6,729 bases of DNA, taken from NCBI GenBank assembly GCA_947175005.1, contig CAMWLD010000127.1, positions 1 to 6,729 of the forward strand. The letters run 5' to 3'. Origin of the DNA: an uncultured Ruminococcus sp. Its GTDB lineage: Bacteria; Bacillota; Clostridia; Oscillospirales; Ruminococcaceae. Made by a program: the position numbers and the translations under genes. The notes below the pieces were generated by a model that saw nothing but the letters and a program-made list of their open reading frames with translations, made no database searches and was not told where the DNA came from. Of the stretch, positions 1-5,791 are shown one piece after another (position 1 is the first letter of the stretch; each line of letters begins with the position of its first letter).

Positions 1-13
1 GCGGCACTCCCTG

Positions 14-1186
14 TTATTCAAATTCATCGGGTTCTCTGTATGCCATTCTCACAGCCTTTGCCACAGCCTCGGCAAGCCCCTTGTCTATTACCCTCGGAAT
101 AATATATTCGGGAGAAAGCTTGCCCTCACGCTCCGCAAAATCCGCAATAGCCTGTGCAGCCGCCAGCTTCATATCATTTGTTATCTCTTTTGCGTGAACA
201 TCAAGAGCGCCCCTGAAAATCCCGGGAAATGCAAGCGCATTGTTTATCTGATTGGGATAATCGCTCCTGCCCGTGCCCACTATTGCTGCCCCTGCCGCTA
301 ACGCCCGCTTTGGGTCTATCTCGGGGTCGGGATTTGCCAATGGGAACAGTATGGGCTTTGCCGCCATACTCCGCACCATTTCCTCGGTAACGCACCCCGG
401 TGCGGAAACTCCGATAAACACATCAGCGCCCTTTATAACCTCCTCCAGCGTACCCTTTTCGTCATTGGGATTGGTAATGCGTGAAACTGCTTTTTTCGCC
501 TCGTTAAGCGCCCGTCTGCCCCTGTACAAAGCTCCCTGCCTGTCGCAGAGGATAATGTTTTTGCAGCCCCGCGAGCGAATCAATTCACCGATCGCAATAC
601 CCGCCGCCCCTGCGCCGTTGATAACGATTTTTGCGGAAACAATGTCCCTGTCCGTCAGCTTTAACGCATTTATCAAAGCCGCCAGCGTAACTACAGCCGT
701 GCCGTGCTGATCGTCATGGAATACGGGGATATTGCATTCCTTTTTAAGCCGCTTTTCAATTTCAAAGCAGCGGGGCGCAGAAATATCCTCCAGATTAATA
801 CCGCCGAACGAAGATGAAATAAGTCGGACGGTCTTTACAATATCGTCCTCGTCCTTTGAATTAATGCACACAGGCACAGCGTCTACATCTGCGAATGTCT
901 TGAACAGAGCGCACTTGCCCTCCATTACGGGGATAGCCGCCGCAGCGCCTATATCGCCCAAACCCAGTACCGCAGAACCGTCCGTGACCACAGCCACCAT
1001 GTTTGCCCGCCTTGTAAGCTCAAAGCTTTTCTCCTCATTTTTTGCGATCGCAAGACACGGGGCCGCCACTCCCGGAGTATAAGCAAGGGAGAGATCCTCC
1101 GCCGTATTCAAGGGAATGCGGCTAACCATTTCGATCTTGCCATGCCATTGACGGTGCTTTTCCAGTGATTTTTCCGAGTAATCCAT
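14..1186 (-). CDS. NAD(P)-dependent malic enzyme, small bacterial type (390 aa)
   Basis: This cytosolic enzyme oxidatively decarboxylates malate to pyruvate and CO2 with reduction of NAD(P), linking C4 acids to pyruvate. The malic N-terminal domain carries the catalytic Tyr36 (AYTPGVA) and Lys91 (EGKCALF). The metal ligands are visible as Glu133-Asp134 (NLEDISAPRCFEIE) and Asp158 in HDDQHGTA. The NAD-binding domain has the glycine motif GAGAAG at 191-196 and the family signature FPLANPDPEI at 281-290. An acidic residue (Asp215) ends the second Rossmann strand, which is compatible with NAD, but cofactor choice cannot be settled by eye. The length is normal for the roughly 400-residue class that lacks a phosphotransacetylase domain. 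The ATG is preceded by GGAAAGG at suitable spacing and by a consensus promoter, so the gene is probably transcribed alone or as the first gene of a unit running off the left edge. The stop lies 13 bases from the window edge, and no terminator is in view. Confidence 0.96.
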   Translation of the reverse strand: MDYSEKSLEKHRQWHGKIEMVSRIPLNTAEDLSLAYTPGVAAPCLAIAKNEEKSFELTRRANMVAVVTDGSAVLGLGDIGAAAAIPVMEGKCALFKTFADVDAVPVCINSKDEDDIVKTVRLISSSFGGINLEDISAPRCFEIEKRLKKECNIPVFHDDQHGTAVVTLAALINALKLTDRDIVSAKIVINGAGAAGIAIGELIRSRGCKNIILCDRQGALYRGRRALNEAKKAVSRITNPNDEKGTLEEVIKGADVFIGVSAPGCVTEEMVRSMAAKPILFPLANPDPEIDPKRALAAGAAIVGTGRSDYPNQINNALAFPGIFRGALDVHAKEITNDMKLAAAQAIADFAEREGKLSPEYIIPRVIDKGLAEAVAKAVRMAYREPDEFE

Positions 1187-1235
1187 ATTTTTCCTTTCCG
1201 TAAGTACGCACGATTAGCACATACTAACTATCATT

Positions 1236-1264
1236 ATTATACACTATTTTTTTCCAAATGTCAA
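1236..1264 (-). promoter_or_regulatory. Sigma-A promoter of the malic enzyme gene
   Basis: On the minus strand, TTGACA (1259-1264) and TATAAT (1236-1241) are separated by exactly 17 bp. Both hexamers match the housekeeping consensus perfectly. The predicted transcription start is near 1229, giving a leader of about 43 nt. No clear operator palindrome overlaps it, so strong, largely constitutive expression is the simplest reading. Confidence 0.85.
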
Positions 1265-1344
1265 TAGGGATTTTGTCGATTTTAAATAATTTTTTGCAAT
1301 GAACACTTGCTTTATTATTTTTCCGTTGATTGGTTTCTTTTATA

Positions 1345-1388
1345 CATTTTAGCGGACGGCTCTTTGTTTTATATGAAAAACCGTCCGC
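1345..1388 (-). terminator. Probable intrinsic terminator of the nitroreductase gene
   Basis: GCGGACGG (1352-1359) and CCGTCCGC (1381-1388) form a perfect 8-bp inverted repeat. In minus-strand RNA five further pairs (two of them G-U) extend the stem to 13 bp around an 11-nt loop. It lies 24 bases beyond the nitroreductase stop. The following bases on the minus strand (TAAAATGTATAAAAG) are a poor U-tract, so termination may be weak. The G-U pairs would be lost in plus-strand RNA, and no plus-strand gene ends here, which supports the minus orientation. Confidence 0.5.
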
Positions 1389-1411
1389 CGTTTTGCAGAT
1401 TTTACCGTAAT

Positions 1412-1921
1412 TTACAAATGCTCATACCTTACAAGTTCATTTAAGGGAATGCGCCCCGGCAACGTCTTTTCTGTTTTGTTGACAGGGTAACCCACCGCAA
1501 GGATATTCACAGGCTCAAGATTTTCGGGAATGTCAAATTCCGCACGCAGAATATCGGGCCTGAAATAGCATATCCAGACAGAACCAAGACCCTGCTGTGC
1601 AGCCTCCATCATCATATGACAGGTCACGATCGCAGCGTCAATATCCGAGGTGGATTTGCCGTCATAGGGGCGTTTCCATGCCCTTTCGGTGTCGGCGCAA
1701 ACAATAATTGCCAGGGGAGCGCCGTAAATATCAGCCGCCTTTCCGATCTTCCCAAGTCCCTTATTCGACTGCACCGCAATAAGCCTCACAGGCTGTAAAT
1801 TTGCAGCAGTGGGTGCAGCATTTGCTGCCTGCAAAATCCTGTCAAGCTTTTCTCCCTCAACTTTCTGCCCCGTATAACTGCGGACAGAACGTCGGTTTTG
1901 TGCCAATTCAAGAAAATTCAT
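1412..1921 (-). CDS. Nitroreductase family protein, FMN-dependent (169 aa)
   Basis: This is a small single-domain oxidoreductase of the nitroreductase/FMN-reductase fold, predicted to use NAD(P)H to reduce quinones, nitro compounds or similar electrophiles as a cytosolic homodimer. The N-terminal flavin-phosphate motif RRSVRSY spans residues 10-16, and the FMN-contact segment AAPTAANLQP spans 35-44. The conserved helix DIDAAIVTCHMMMEAAQQGLGSVWI spans 93-117, in pieces typical of the family (GLGSVWI at its end). The closing FDIPENLEPVNILAVGYP region starts near 129. The length matches the short members of the family. The start ATG has GGAG eight bases upstream. It is divergent from an HxlR-type regulator across a shared promoter region, which suggests repression relieved by reactive electrophiles, as known for YodB and its nitroreductase target YodC in Bacillus subtilis. 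The true substrate is unknown. Confidence 0.92.
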   Translation of the reverse strand: MNFLELAQNRRSVRSYTGQKVEGEKLDRILQAANAAPTAANLQPVRLIAVQSNKGLGKIGKAADIYGAPLAIIVCADTERAWKRPYDGKSTSDIDAAIVTCHMMMEAAQQGLGSVWICYFRPDILRAEFDIPENLEPVNILAVGYPVNKTEKTLPGRIPLNELVRYEHL

Positions 1922-1983
1922 ATTATCAGCTCCATAAAAAATTTTCAGCCGATCGGTTGACTTATACGATATATCATGCTATA

Positions 1984-2012
1984 ATAATATCATATAAATT
2001 TCACTTTGTAAA
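1984..2012 (-). promoter_or_regulatory. Promoter of the nitroreductase gene
   Basis: On the minus strand, TTTACA (2007-2012) and TATTAT (1984-1989) lie 17 bp apart, each one base from consensus. The -10 is preceded by TGA, giving an extended -10 (TGn). The predicted start is near 1977, about 55 nt before the ATG. Its -35 lies within the AAAGT/ACTTT half-site cluster and overlaps the -35 of the divergent hxlR-type promoter. Confidence 0.65.
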
Positions 2013-2047
2013 GTACGCACTTTATTGTATGATACTATATAAAAAGT
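2003..2047. promoter_or_regulatory. Candidate HxlR-family operator cluster in the divergent promoter region
   Basis: The pentamer ACTTT and its complement AAAGT alternate at 2003-2007, 2010-2014, 2019-2023 and 2043-2047. Neighbouring copies form two inverted repeats: ACTTT-GT-AAAGT (2003-2014) and TAAAGT-ACGC-ACTTTA (2009-2024). A 9-bp palindrome, GTATGATAC, follows at 2027-2035, and TACT-N8-AGTA spans 2033-2048. Together these cover the -35 of the nitroreductase promoter and the core of the hxlR promoter. This is where an autoregulating HxlR dimer would be expected to bind. The exact operator among the overlapping palindromes cannot be decided from one sequence. Confidence 0.5.
2006..2033 (+). 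promoter_or_regulatory. Promoter of the HxlR-type regulator gene
   Basis: TTGTAA (2006-2011) and TATGAT (2028-2033) are separated by 16 bp, with a predicted start near 2040 and a leader of about 26 nt containing a strong GGAGG (2055-2059). The -35 coincides with that of the oppositely oriented nitroreductase promoter, so a single bound repressor could block both. The assignment rests on consensus matching in an A/T-rich stretch where other hexamers are possible. Confidence 0.5.
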
Positions 2048-2065
2048 AAGTGTCGGAGGTATAAT

Positions 2066-2413
2066 ATGGCAAAATGTATAAGTGAATACTACTGTCCCGT
2101 GGAGGCAACCATTGACCTTATCGGCGGTAAATACAAGGCGGTTATCCTGTGGCATTTAAGCAGCGGCACAAAGCGTTATTCCGAGCTGCGGCGGGTCATG
2201 CCGAAAATCACCGAAAAAATGCTTGCGGCGCAGCTTCGTGCCCTTGAAAGCGACGGACTTATTACAAGAACGGTTTATCCCGTAGTTCCTCCGAAAGTGG
2301 AGTATGATTTAAGCGAATTCGGAATGAGTATTATCCCCGTTTTACAGGCAATGTGCGACTGGGGAAACGATTATATTGAGAGTAAAAATAAAAAAACTTG
2401 CGGCAAACCCTGA
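2066..2413 (+). CDS. HxlR-type winged-helix transcriptional regulator (115 aa)
   Basis: This is a small dimeric DNA-binding regulator of the HxlR (MarR-like) family. The N-terminal signature CPVEATIDLIGGKYKAVILWHL (residues 10-31) is characteristic. The recognition helix region RYSELRRVMPKITEKMLAAQLRALESDGLI lies at 37-66, followed by a beta wing with TVYPVVPPKVEYDLSE to residue 84. Cys10 sits where the redox-sensing cysteine of YodB-type members is found; Cys4, Cys97 and Cys112 are additional. Family members sense quinones, aldehydes or oxidants by thiol modification and control adjacent reductases, so the divergent nitroreductase is the likely target, together with autoregulation. GGAGG six bases before the ATG fixes the start. 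The last few codons overlap the terminator of the convergent gene on the other strand. The specific inducer is not predictable. Confidence 0.94.
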   Translation: MAKCISEYYCPVEATIDLIGGKYKAVILWHLSSGTKRYSELRRVMPKITEKMLAAQLRALESDGLITRTVYPVVPPKVEYDLSEFGMSIIPVLQAMCDWGNDYIESKNKKTCGKP

Positions 2414-2425
2414 CAGTCTGCCGCA
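2384..2425 (-). terminator. Rho-independent terminator of the sigma/anti-sigma operon, lying inside the hxlR 3' end
   Basis: On the minus strand a 10-bp stem (arms 2416-2425 and 2399-2408, one G-U pair) closes a 7-nt loop. It is followed two bases later by a run of seven T, an A and five more T (2396 down to 2384). It begins 7 bases after the stop of the anti-sigma gene. The T-tract and half the stem are encoded within the last codons of the opposing hxlR-type gene, whose Lys-rich tail (KNKKTC) is the reverse-strand reading of the T-tract. In the plus direction the hairpin is followed by ATTATCATTATC, a poor terminator. Confidence 0.85.
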
Positions 2426-2431
2426 TTATCA

Positions 2432-3451
2432 TTATCCCTTGCAATCAATTACAAGATCGCCTATTATAATTTGTGAAACGCTTTTCGGGTCAATGGGGTT
2501 CATACCGTTATCATCACCCCATAATAGGATCGCTTCACCGCATTCATCGTCGAAGCTGACCGACATTACCATTATTTCAAGATGATCTCCGTTTTCAAGA
2601 ATAACCTCGGTGGATTCTGCAAATCCCAAACAGATATTTGAATCAATAATATCCGTCCTGATAACAGCGCACAAAGGGCTTATTGTGATATTATCAATAC
2701 AGCATACGTCTCCCGAATCAAAAACCGCCTGTCTGCCCACATCAACGGTTATTTTTTCACTTTTCGGAACATCAGCAATTTCAAAATAAATATCAAATCC
2801 CACATTGGTGATAATGTTAAAGCCTTGATAATTTTCATCTTTTCCTCTGTAGTCAAAGGTTATCCGCCGAGGTTTAAGATGAATTCTGTCACCGGGAGCA
2901 AATCCGTCGGACGACATCAGCGTGCAGTTCATATAAAATCCGCCGCTCCCGTCTGTCCCCGCAATTTCCGACCATGGGGATATACCGTAATCCGTGTTCA
3001 TATCCCCGATCTGCGTCTGCTGAAAATCGCCGTGACAGTTTTCTCTTGACATATCCTCGGGCAGGTCAAAGCCCAATCCTGAGCTCGTTATGTGCAATCG
3101 GTAAAAAAGCATTTCATCTATCATATAAGTAGAGTCAATTCGGGCGGAAATATCGGGATCCCCGCAGCTTATACGGACATTTTCAAGGGTAGGGGAGAGG
3201 CTTTCATACTGTTCCGCCTTATCCCCCAAAAACTCGCTTAACCACCCCGAGGTATAAGCGTAAACTCCCGTGCACAGCAGGCAAAGAGCTGCTGCCGCCG
3301 CCGCTGCCGACAGGATAAGTTTTCGACTGAACTTCTTTTTTTGGTAAATGCGTTTTTCCCTCAAACTAAGTTCCATTTTTTCCAAGGTTTCCTTGGCAAG
3401 CTTCTTCGGTACATGAATATTGCTCATAACATTGGTGTATTTACTGCTCAT
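2432..3451 (-). CDS. Membrane-anchored anti-sigma factor candidate, DUF4179-like (339 aa)
   Basis: This is a probable single-pass membrane protein that holds the partner ECF sigma factor inactive until an envelope signal arrives. Residues 1-43 are a charged cytoplasmic tail (IHVPKKLAKETLEKMELSLREKR), the predicted sigma-binding part. Residues 44-66 form one hydrophobic helix containing seven consecutive alanines (49-55). The remaining roughly 270 residues are acidic, beta-rich and extracytoplasmic, with several cysteines. The layout and sequence texture resemble DUF4179 proteins that sit beside sigma factor genes in Clostridia; I could not verify the domain. No HxxxCxxC zinc anti-sigma motif is present. 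The gene starts within the last four bases of the sigma gene (ATGA), with GGAGG seven bases upstream inside that gene, so translation is coupled. A strong terminator follows. The anti-sigma role is inferred mainly from context and topology. Confidence 0.82.
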   Translation of the reverse strand: MSSKYTNVMSNIHVPKKLAKETLEKMELSLREKRIYQKKKFSRKLILSAAAAAAALCLLCTGVYAYTSGWLSEFLGDKAEQYESLSPTLENVRISCGDPDISARIDSTYMIDEMLFYRLHITSSGLGFDLPEDMSRENCHGDFQQTQIGDMNTDYGISPWSEIAGTDGSGGFYMNCTLMSSDGFAPGDRIHLKPRRITFDYRGKDENYQGFNIITNVGFDIYFEIADVPKSEKITVDVGRQAVFDSGDVCCIDNITISPLCAVIRTDIIDSNICLGFAESTEVILENGDHLEIMVMSVSFDDECGEAILLWGDDNGMNPIDPKSVSQIIIGDLVIDCKG

Positions 3452-3885
3452 AAATTTTCCTCCAAATCTTTTTTCAGCCGCTTTCTCCCTCTTGATAAAA
3501 GGGATTTTACCGTGCCCTCTCTTTTGCCTAAAATTTCTGCCGCCTCCCTTGCGGTGTATTTTTCAAAGCAGCACAGATATATCACGGAGCGGTATTTTTC
3601 GGGCAGCTCGGAAAGCATTATTTTCAGCTCCACAGCCGCAGTATCGTCATTATCCTCACTTATTTCCTCAGCGGCTTTTCCGTAGAATTTCAGCCTTCTG
3701 TTGCAGGAAATACATCGGTTGACAGCGTTTCGGATAAGCCAATGCTTTAAATGTTCCTCATTTTCGATCGTCTTGTAATTTGCCACCAGCGACAGAAAAA
3801 CCTCTTGAAAAATATCCTCCGCCTCGCTTTTATTAAGGGTGTGAGTGAGGGCTATTCTGTAAACCATATCGCCATATTTTTTCAT
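3448..3885 (-). CDS. ECF-type RNA polymerase sigma factor (145 aa)
   Basis: This alternative sigma factor of the extracytoplasmic-function group directs RNA polymerase to envelope- or stress-response promoters. Region 2 spans about 1-65, with YGDMVYRIAL (4-13) and the AEDIFQEVF motif (22-30) used in core binding and -10 recognition. An acidic linker (EEISEDNDD, 73-81) leads to region 4 (about 88-141). The helix-turn-helix YTAREAAEILGKREGTVKSLLSRGRKRL there reads -35 elements. The protein is slightly short for the family because region 2 begins almost at the first residue. The frame stays open upstream (NIDFGEI before Met1), but no ATG or good GTG/TTG is available there, and GGAG lies five bases before the chosen ATG. 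It overlaps the anti-sigma candidate by four bases. A candidate ECF-type promoter upstream suggests autoregulation. Confidence 0.93.
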   Translation of the reverse strand: MKKYGDMVYRIALTHTLNKSEAEDIFQEVFLSLVANYKTIENEEHLKHWLIRNAVNRCISCNRRLKFYGKAAEEISEDNDDTAAVELKIMLSELPEKYRSVIYLCCFEKYTAREAAEILGKREGTVKSLLSRGRKRLKKDLEENL

Positions 3886-3956
3886 AATTTCTCCAAAATC
3901 AATATTTTCCGTATTATCACTTCCTTTGCAGATACACTGAAAAGCCTTTCACATAT

Positions 3957-3985
3957 AATACGCATAAAAACCGTCAATAGTTGCA
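3957..3985 (-). promoter_or_regulatory. Candidate autoregulatory ECF-type promoter of the sigma operon
   Basis: On the minus strand, TGCAAC (3980-3985) and CGTATT (3957-3962) are 17 bp apart. This resembles ECF promoters such as those of SigW, with an AAC-containing -35 (TGAAAC) and a CGT -10. The predicted start is near 3950, about 65 nt before the sigma ATG. A sigma-A alternative, TTGACG (3972-3977) with a poor -10 TATGTG (3950-3955) at 16 bp, overlaps it. A single occurrence makes this suggestive only. Confidence 0.4.
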
Positions 3986-3993
3986 GTGATATT

Positions 3994-4031
3994 AAAAAAT
4001 TCGCTGCACACCCTCCGGGGCGCACAGCGAA
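3994..4031 (-). terminator. Rho-independent terminator of the solute-binding protein gene
   Basis: In minus-strand RNA, TTCGCTG (4025-4031) pairs with CAGCGAA (4000-4006). The stem continues through seven more pairs, three of them G-U, giving 14 bp closed by the tetraloop CGGA (4014-4017). Six T follow at once (3999 down to 3994). It lies about 20 bases after the stop of the binding-protein gene. It also insulates the sigma operon, whose promoter lies just downstream. Confidence 0.9.
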
Positions 4032-4052
4032 CTCTTAAATCTTATTGAAAAT

Positions 4053-5501
4053 TTACTGAACCTCGTCCAGCGAAGCATTGAACTCCTCGATCATTATATC
4101 AACAGCAGGAGCAAGCGACTCTCTGACGCTTGGCCAGTCATGACCGTAGAAAGAAGCACGAATGCCGTATTCACCGCTGTCCAGCATATTGTACATATCC
4201 GTGGGGCAGCCCGTATGAATGGAGTACATGGGATTTTCCGCCGTCAGCTCGTTCAGCTTGTGGCGCATTTCCCCCATTTCGTCCGTCCAGCTGTAATCAT
4301 TTTTCAGCTTGTTATCGCTTATTTCAATAGTGCTCGAATCCATGCTTGCAGCAATGGTGCATTCCATGAACCGTGCAACACCCTCGGGATTCTGTGCGCC
4401 CTTGCAGAGCATATATGCCTCAAGTCCCGCAGGGAGATAGTATTTATCCGAATTATCAGCCCTCGGCATGGGAACAAACATTACAGCGTCGGGATTGCCG
4501 TAAGAGGCAGTCCATATATCCGCCGCGCCCTCCAGAACGTAAATTCCGCTGATATAGAAAAGCTCCTTGCCCTCACCGATAAACTCGGGGTGAACATTCC
4601 AGTTAAAGAGATTTTTATCCAAAACCAGCCCGAACTGGTTAAGATCGTACATAAATGACATTACCTTTTCCAGTCTGTCATCATAAAGGTTGGAAACAAG
4701 TCTGCCGTTCTCGAGACTTACCGGGGAAACGCCGCAGGTAAGCATAAGAGGCTTTTCATTGAACCAGCCGTCAAGTCCGTACTGCTCTGCGTCCACATCA
4801 ACATAATCCAGCAGCATATTCTTGAATGCCGTCCATGTCCATTCATTCTTCTCCAAAAGCGCCGCAGGATCGTCAAAGCCGTGAGCCTCAATGGTGTTGC
4901 GGTTGTATATAACAACTTCTCCCGCAGTAGCCTGTGTGGCAATAAGGTAATGATGACCGTTCAGCTCAAACTGATCGTTAAGATCCTTAACACTGCCCCA
5001 AAGCTCGTCGGAAAAGTCCACATAATCGTCATAAGCCTCAAACTGACCGTTTGGCACACCCTTGGGGAATGAGTCCAGGTCGCCTCCCGCAATAAAATCA
5101 ATGCCCGTACCGCCCAGTATGTTGGTGGAAAGATCGGTAAATCTCGCCGCCCATGTAGTAGGTATATACTCTATCTCGCCGTCGTATTTTCTCTCAAAAA
5201 GCTCCAGCGAAAGGGATTTAGTATTACCCGCAGTGGTGGCATGGAACGGATCGTAGAACGAGAACCACTTGATAGTCTTATTTTCCAGCTCCACATCTTT
5301 AAGAAGATTTGTCACATCTTCAACAGCCGCCTGTTCCTCCTCCGCAAGGGTCTCGGTGTTTATTGCAACGGTTATAGCAGGAGTGGTGCTTTCGGAATAG
5401 GTAGTGCCATCGCTGCCCGAACCGTCGGTGCAGGCTGCTAAGGAAGCCGAAAGTGTAACAGCGGAAAGTCCCGCTAAAGCTCGCTTTAATTTCATATTCA
5501 T
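4053..5501 (-). CDS. Extracellular solute-binding lipoprotein, carbohydrate ABC transporter class (482 aa)
   Basis: This is a surface lipoprotein predicted to capture a substrate, probably an oligosaccharide or other carbohydrate, for an ABC importer. The signal peptide MNMKLKRALAGLSAVTLSASLAAC has a charged start, a hydrophobic core and the lipobox LAAC with lipidated Cys24. A Ser/Gly/Thr-rich linker and an acidic stretch (about 25-72) precede the binding fold. That fold begins with KTIKWFSFYDPF (75-86) and includes YNRNTIEAHGFDDPAALLEKNEWTWTAF (199-226, shown in family-typical order), a signature of family 1 binding proteins. Aromatic residues are abundant, fitting sugar stacking. The ORF is open to 5630, but the start at 5501 is chosen because the signal peptide starts there and AAAGGA lies 11 bases upstream; ATG codons at 5510 and 5495 are alternatives. 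No permease or ATPase gene is adjacent, so its transporter must be elsewhere. The substrate is unknown. Confidence 0.9.
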   Translation of the reverse strand: MNMKLKRALAGLSAVTLSASLAACTDGSGSDGTTYSESTTPAITVAINTETLAEEEQAAVEDVTNLLKDVELENKTIKWFSFYDPFHATTAGNTKSLSLELFERKYDGEIEYIPTTWAARFTDLSTNILGGTGIDFIAGGDLDSFPKGVPNGQFEAYDDYVDFSDELWGSVKDLNDQFELNGHHYLIATQATAGEVVIYNRNTIEAHGFDDPAALLEKNEWTWTAFKNMLLDYVDVDAEQYGLDGWFNEKPLMLTCGVSPVSLENGRLVSNLYDDRLEKVMSFMYDLNQFGLVLDKNLFNWNVHPEFIGEGKELFYISGIYVLEGAADIWTASYGNPDAVMFVPMPRADNSDKYYLPAGLEAYMLCKGAQNPEGVARFMECTIAASMDSSTIEISDNKLKNDYSWTDEMGEMRHKLNELTAENPMYSIHTGCPTDMYNMLDSGEYGIRASFYGHDWPSVRESLAPAVDIMIEEFNASLDEVQ

Positions 5502-5512
5502 AAGTATCATCG

Positions 5513-5518
5513 TCCTTT
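5513..5518 (-). promoter_or_regulatory. Ribosome binding site deciding the binding-protein start
   Basis: AAAGGA on the minus strand lies 11 bases from the ATG at 5501 and only 2 bases from the in-frame ATG at 5510. The latter spacing is too short for normal initiation, which favours 5501. Confidence 0.6.
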
Positions 5519-5530
5519 CGGAAAAATCGG

Positions 5531-5584
5531 GCAGTATACTGCGATCATGCCAATGCGGACTCATAAATTTTTCCCATATCCGCA
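5531..5584 (-). repeat. Inverted repeats in the leader of the binding-protein gene
   Basis: GCAGTATACTGC (5531-5542) is a perfect 12-bp palindrome with no spacer. Just upstream in the transcript, TGCGGA (5554-5559) and TCCGCA (5579-5584) form a 6-bp inverted repeat with a 19-nt loop. Both lie in the predicted leader of about 94 nt. The first looks like a DNA operator, the second like a weak RNA hairpin. Neither matches a riboswitch I recognise. Confidence 0.35.
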
Positions 5585-5601
5585 CAGCTATTCTTATAGT
5601 A

Positions 5602-5630
5602 ATTATACCATAAGTTTGACATAATGTCAA
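5602..5630 (-). promoter_or_regulatory. Sigma-A promoter of the solute-binding protein gene
   Basis: On the minus strand, TTGACA (5625-5630) and TATAAT (5602-5607) are 17 bp apart, a perfect housekeeping promoter. The predicted start is near 5595, about 94 nt before the ATG at 5501. The -35 lies inside a LacI-type palindrome, so the promoter is strong but probably repressible. Confidence 0.87.
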
Positions 5631-5642
5631 CGTTTACATTAT
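5621..5642. promoter_or_regulatory. LacI/GalR-family operator overlapping the -35 box
   Basis: A 22-bp palindrome centred on CG between 5631 and 5632 has only one mismatched pair (5628/5635). Its core is ATGTCAACGTTTACAT (5624-5639). The central CG flanked by AA/TT and outer TGT/ACA are typical of LacI/GalR-family sites, including CcpA cre-like sites. It covers the -35 of the binding-protein promoter, a position where a bound repressor blocks polymerase. No LacI-family gene is in the window. Confidence 0.7.
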
Positions 5643-5692
5643 ATATTTTTACCAAGGATTTATTGGTTATAATGACTAAAACAGCGAAACGC

Positions 5693-5721
5693 TTGAAAAA
5701 AATCAGATACTGTGCTATAAT
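5693..5721 (+). promoter_or_regulatory. Sigma-A promoter of the AraC-type regulator gene
   Basis: TTGAAA (5693-5698) and TATAAT (5716-5721) are 17 bp apart, and TGC directly precedes the -10, giving an extended -10. The predicted start is near 5728, about 100 nt before the ATG. Confidence 0.8.
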
Positions 5722-5722
5722 A

Positions 5723-5734
5723 TGAAATATTTCA
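5723..5734. repeat. Perfect 12-bp palindrome at the AraC-type gene transcription start
   Basis: TGAAATATTTCA is a perfect palindrome that begins two bases after the -10 box and spans the predicted +1. A protein bound here would block initiation, so it is a candidate operator, possibly autoregulatory. A/T-rich palindromes also arise by chance. Confidence 0.4.
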
Positions 5735-5791
5735 GTAAATAAAACTTGATACAAACGAGTCAAAAAAGTCAGGAAGTCTTTGCCCAAATGT

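Noticed and set aside
273..1082. Two plus-strand open frames antisense to the malic enzyme
   Set aside because: They are shadows of a conserved enzyme with all catalytic residues in the other strand, with no ribosome sites or domain signal of their own.
5502..5630. Extending the binding protein N-terminus to the ATG at 5630
   Set aside because: The extension would place 43 residues before a textbook lipoprotein signal peptide and would begin inside the -35 box of the predicted promoter.
5668..5673. TATAAT on the plus strand as a second AraC-gene promoter
   Set aside because: No acceptable -35 lies 16-18 bp upstream, while the extended -10 promoter at 5693-5721 is much better.
5759..5778. 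Three GTC triplets spaced 8-9 bases apart in the AraC-gene leader
   Set aside because: Trinucleotides at uneven spacing are too short to call a direct repeat or binding site.
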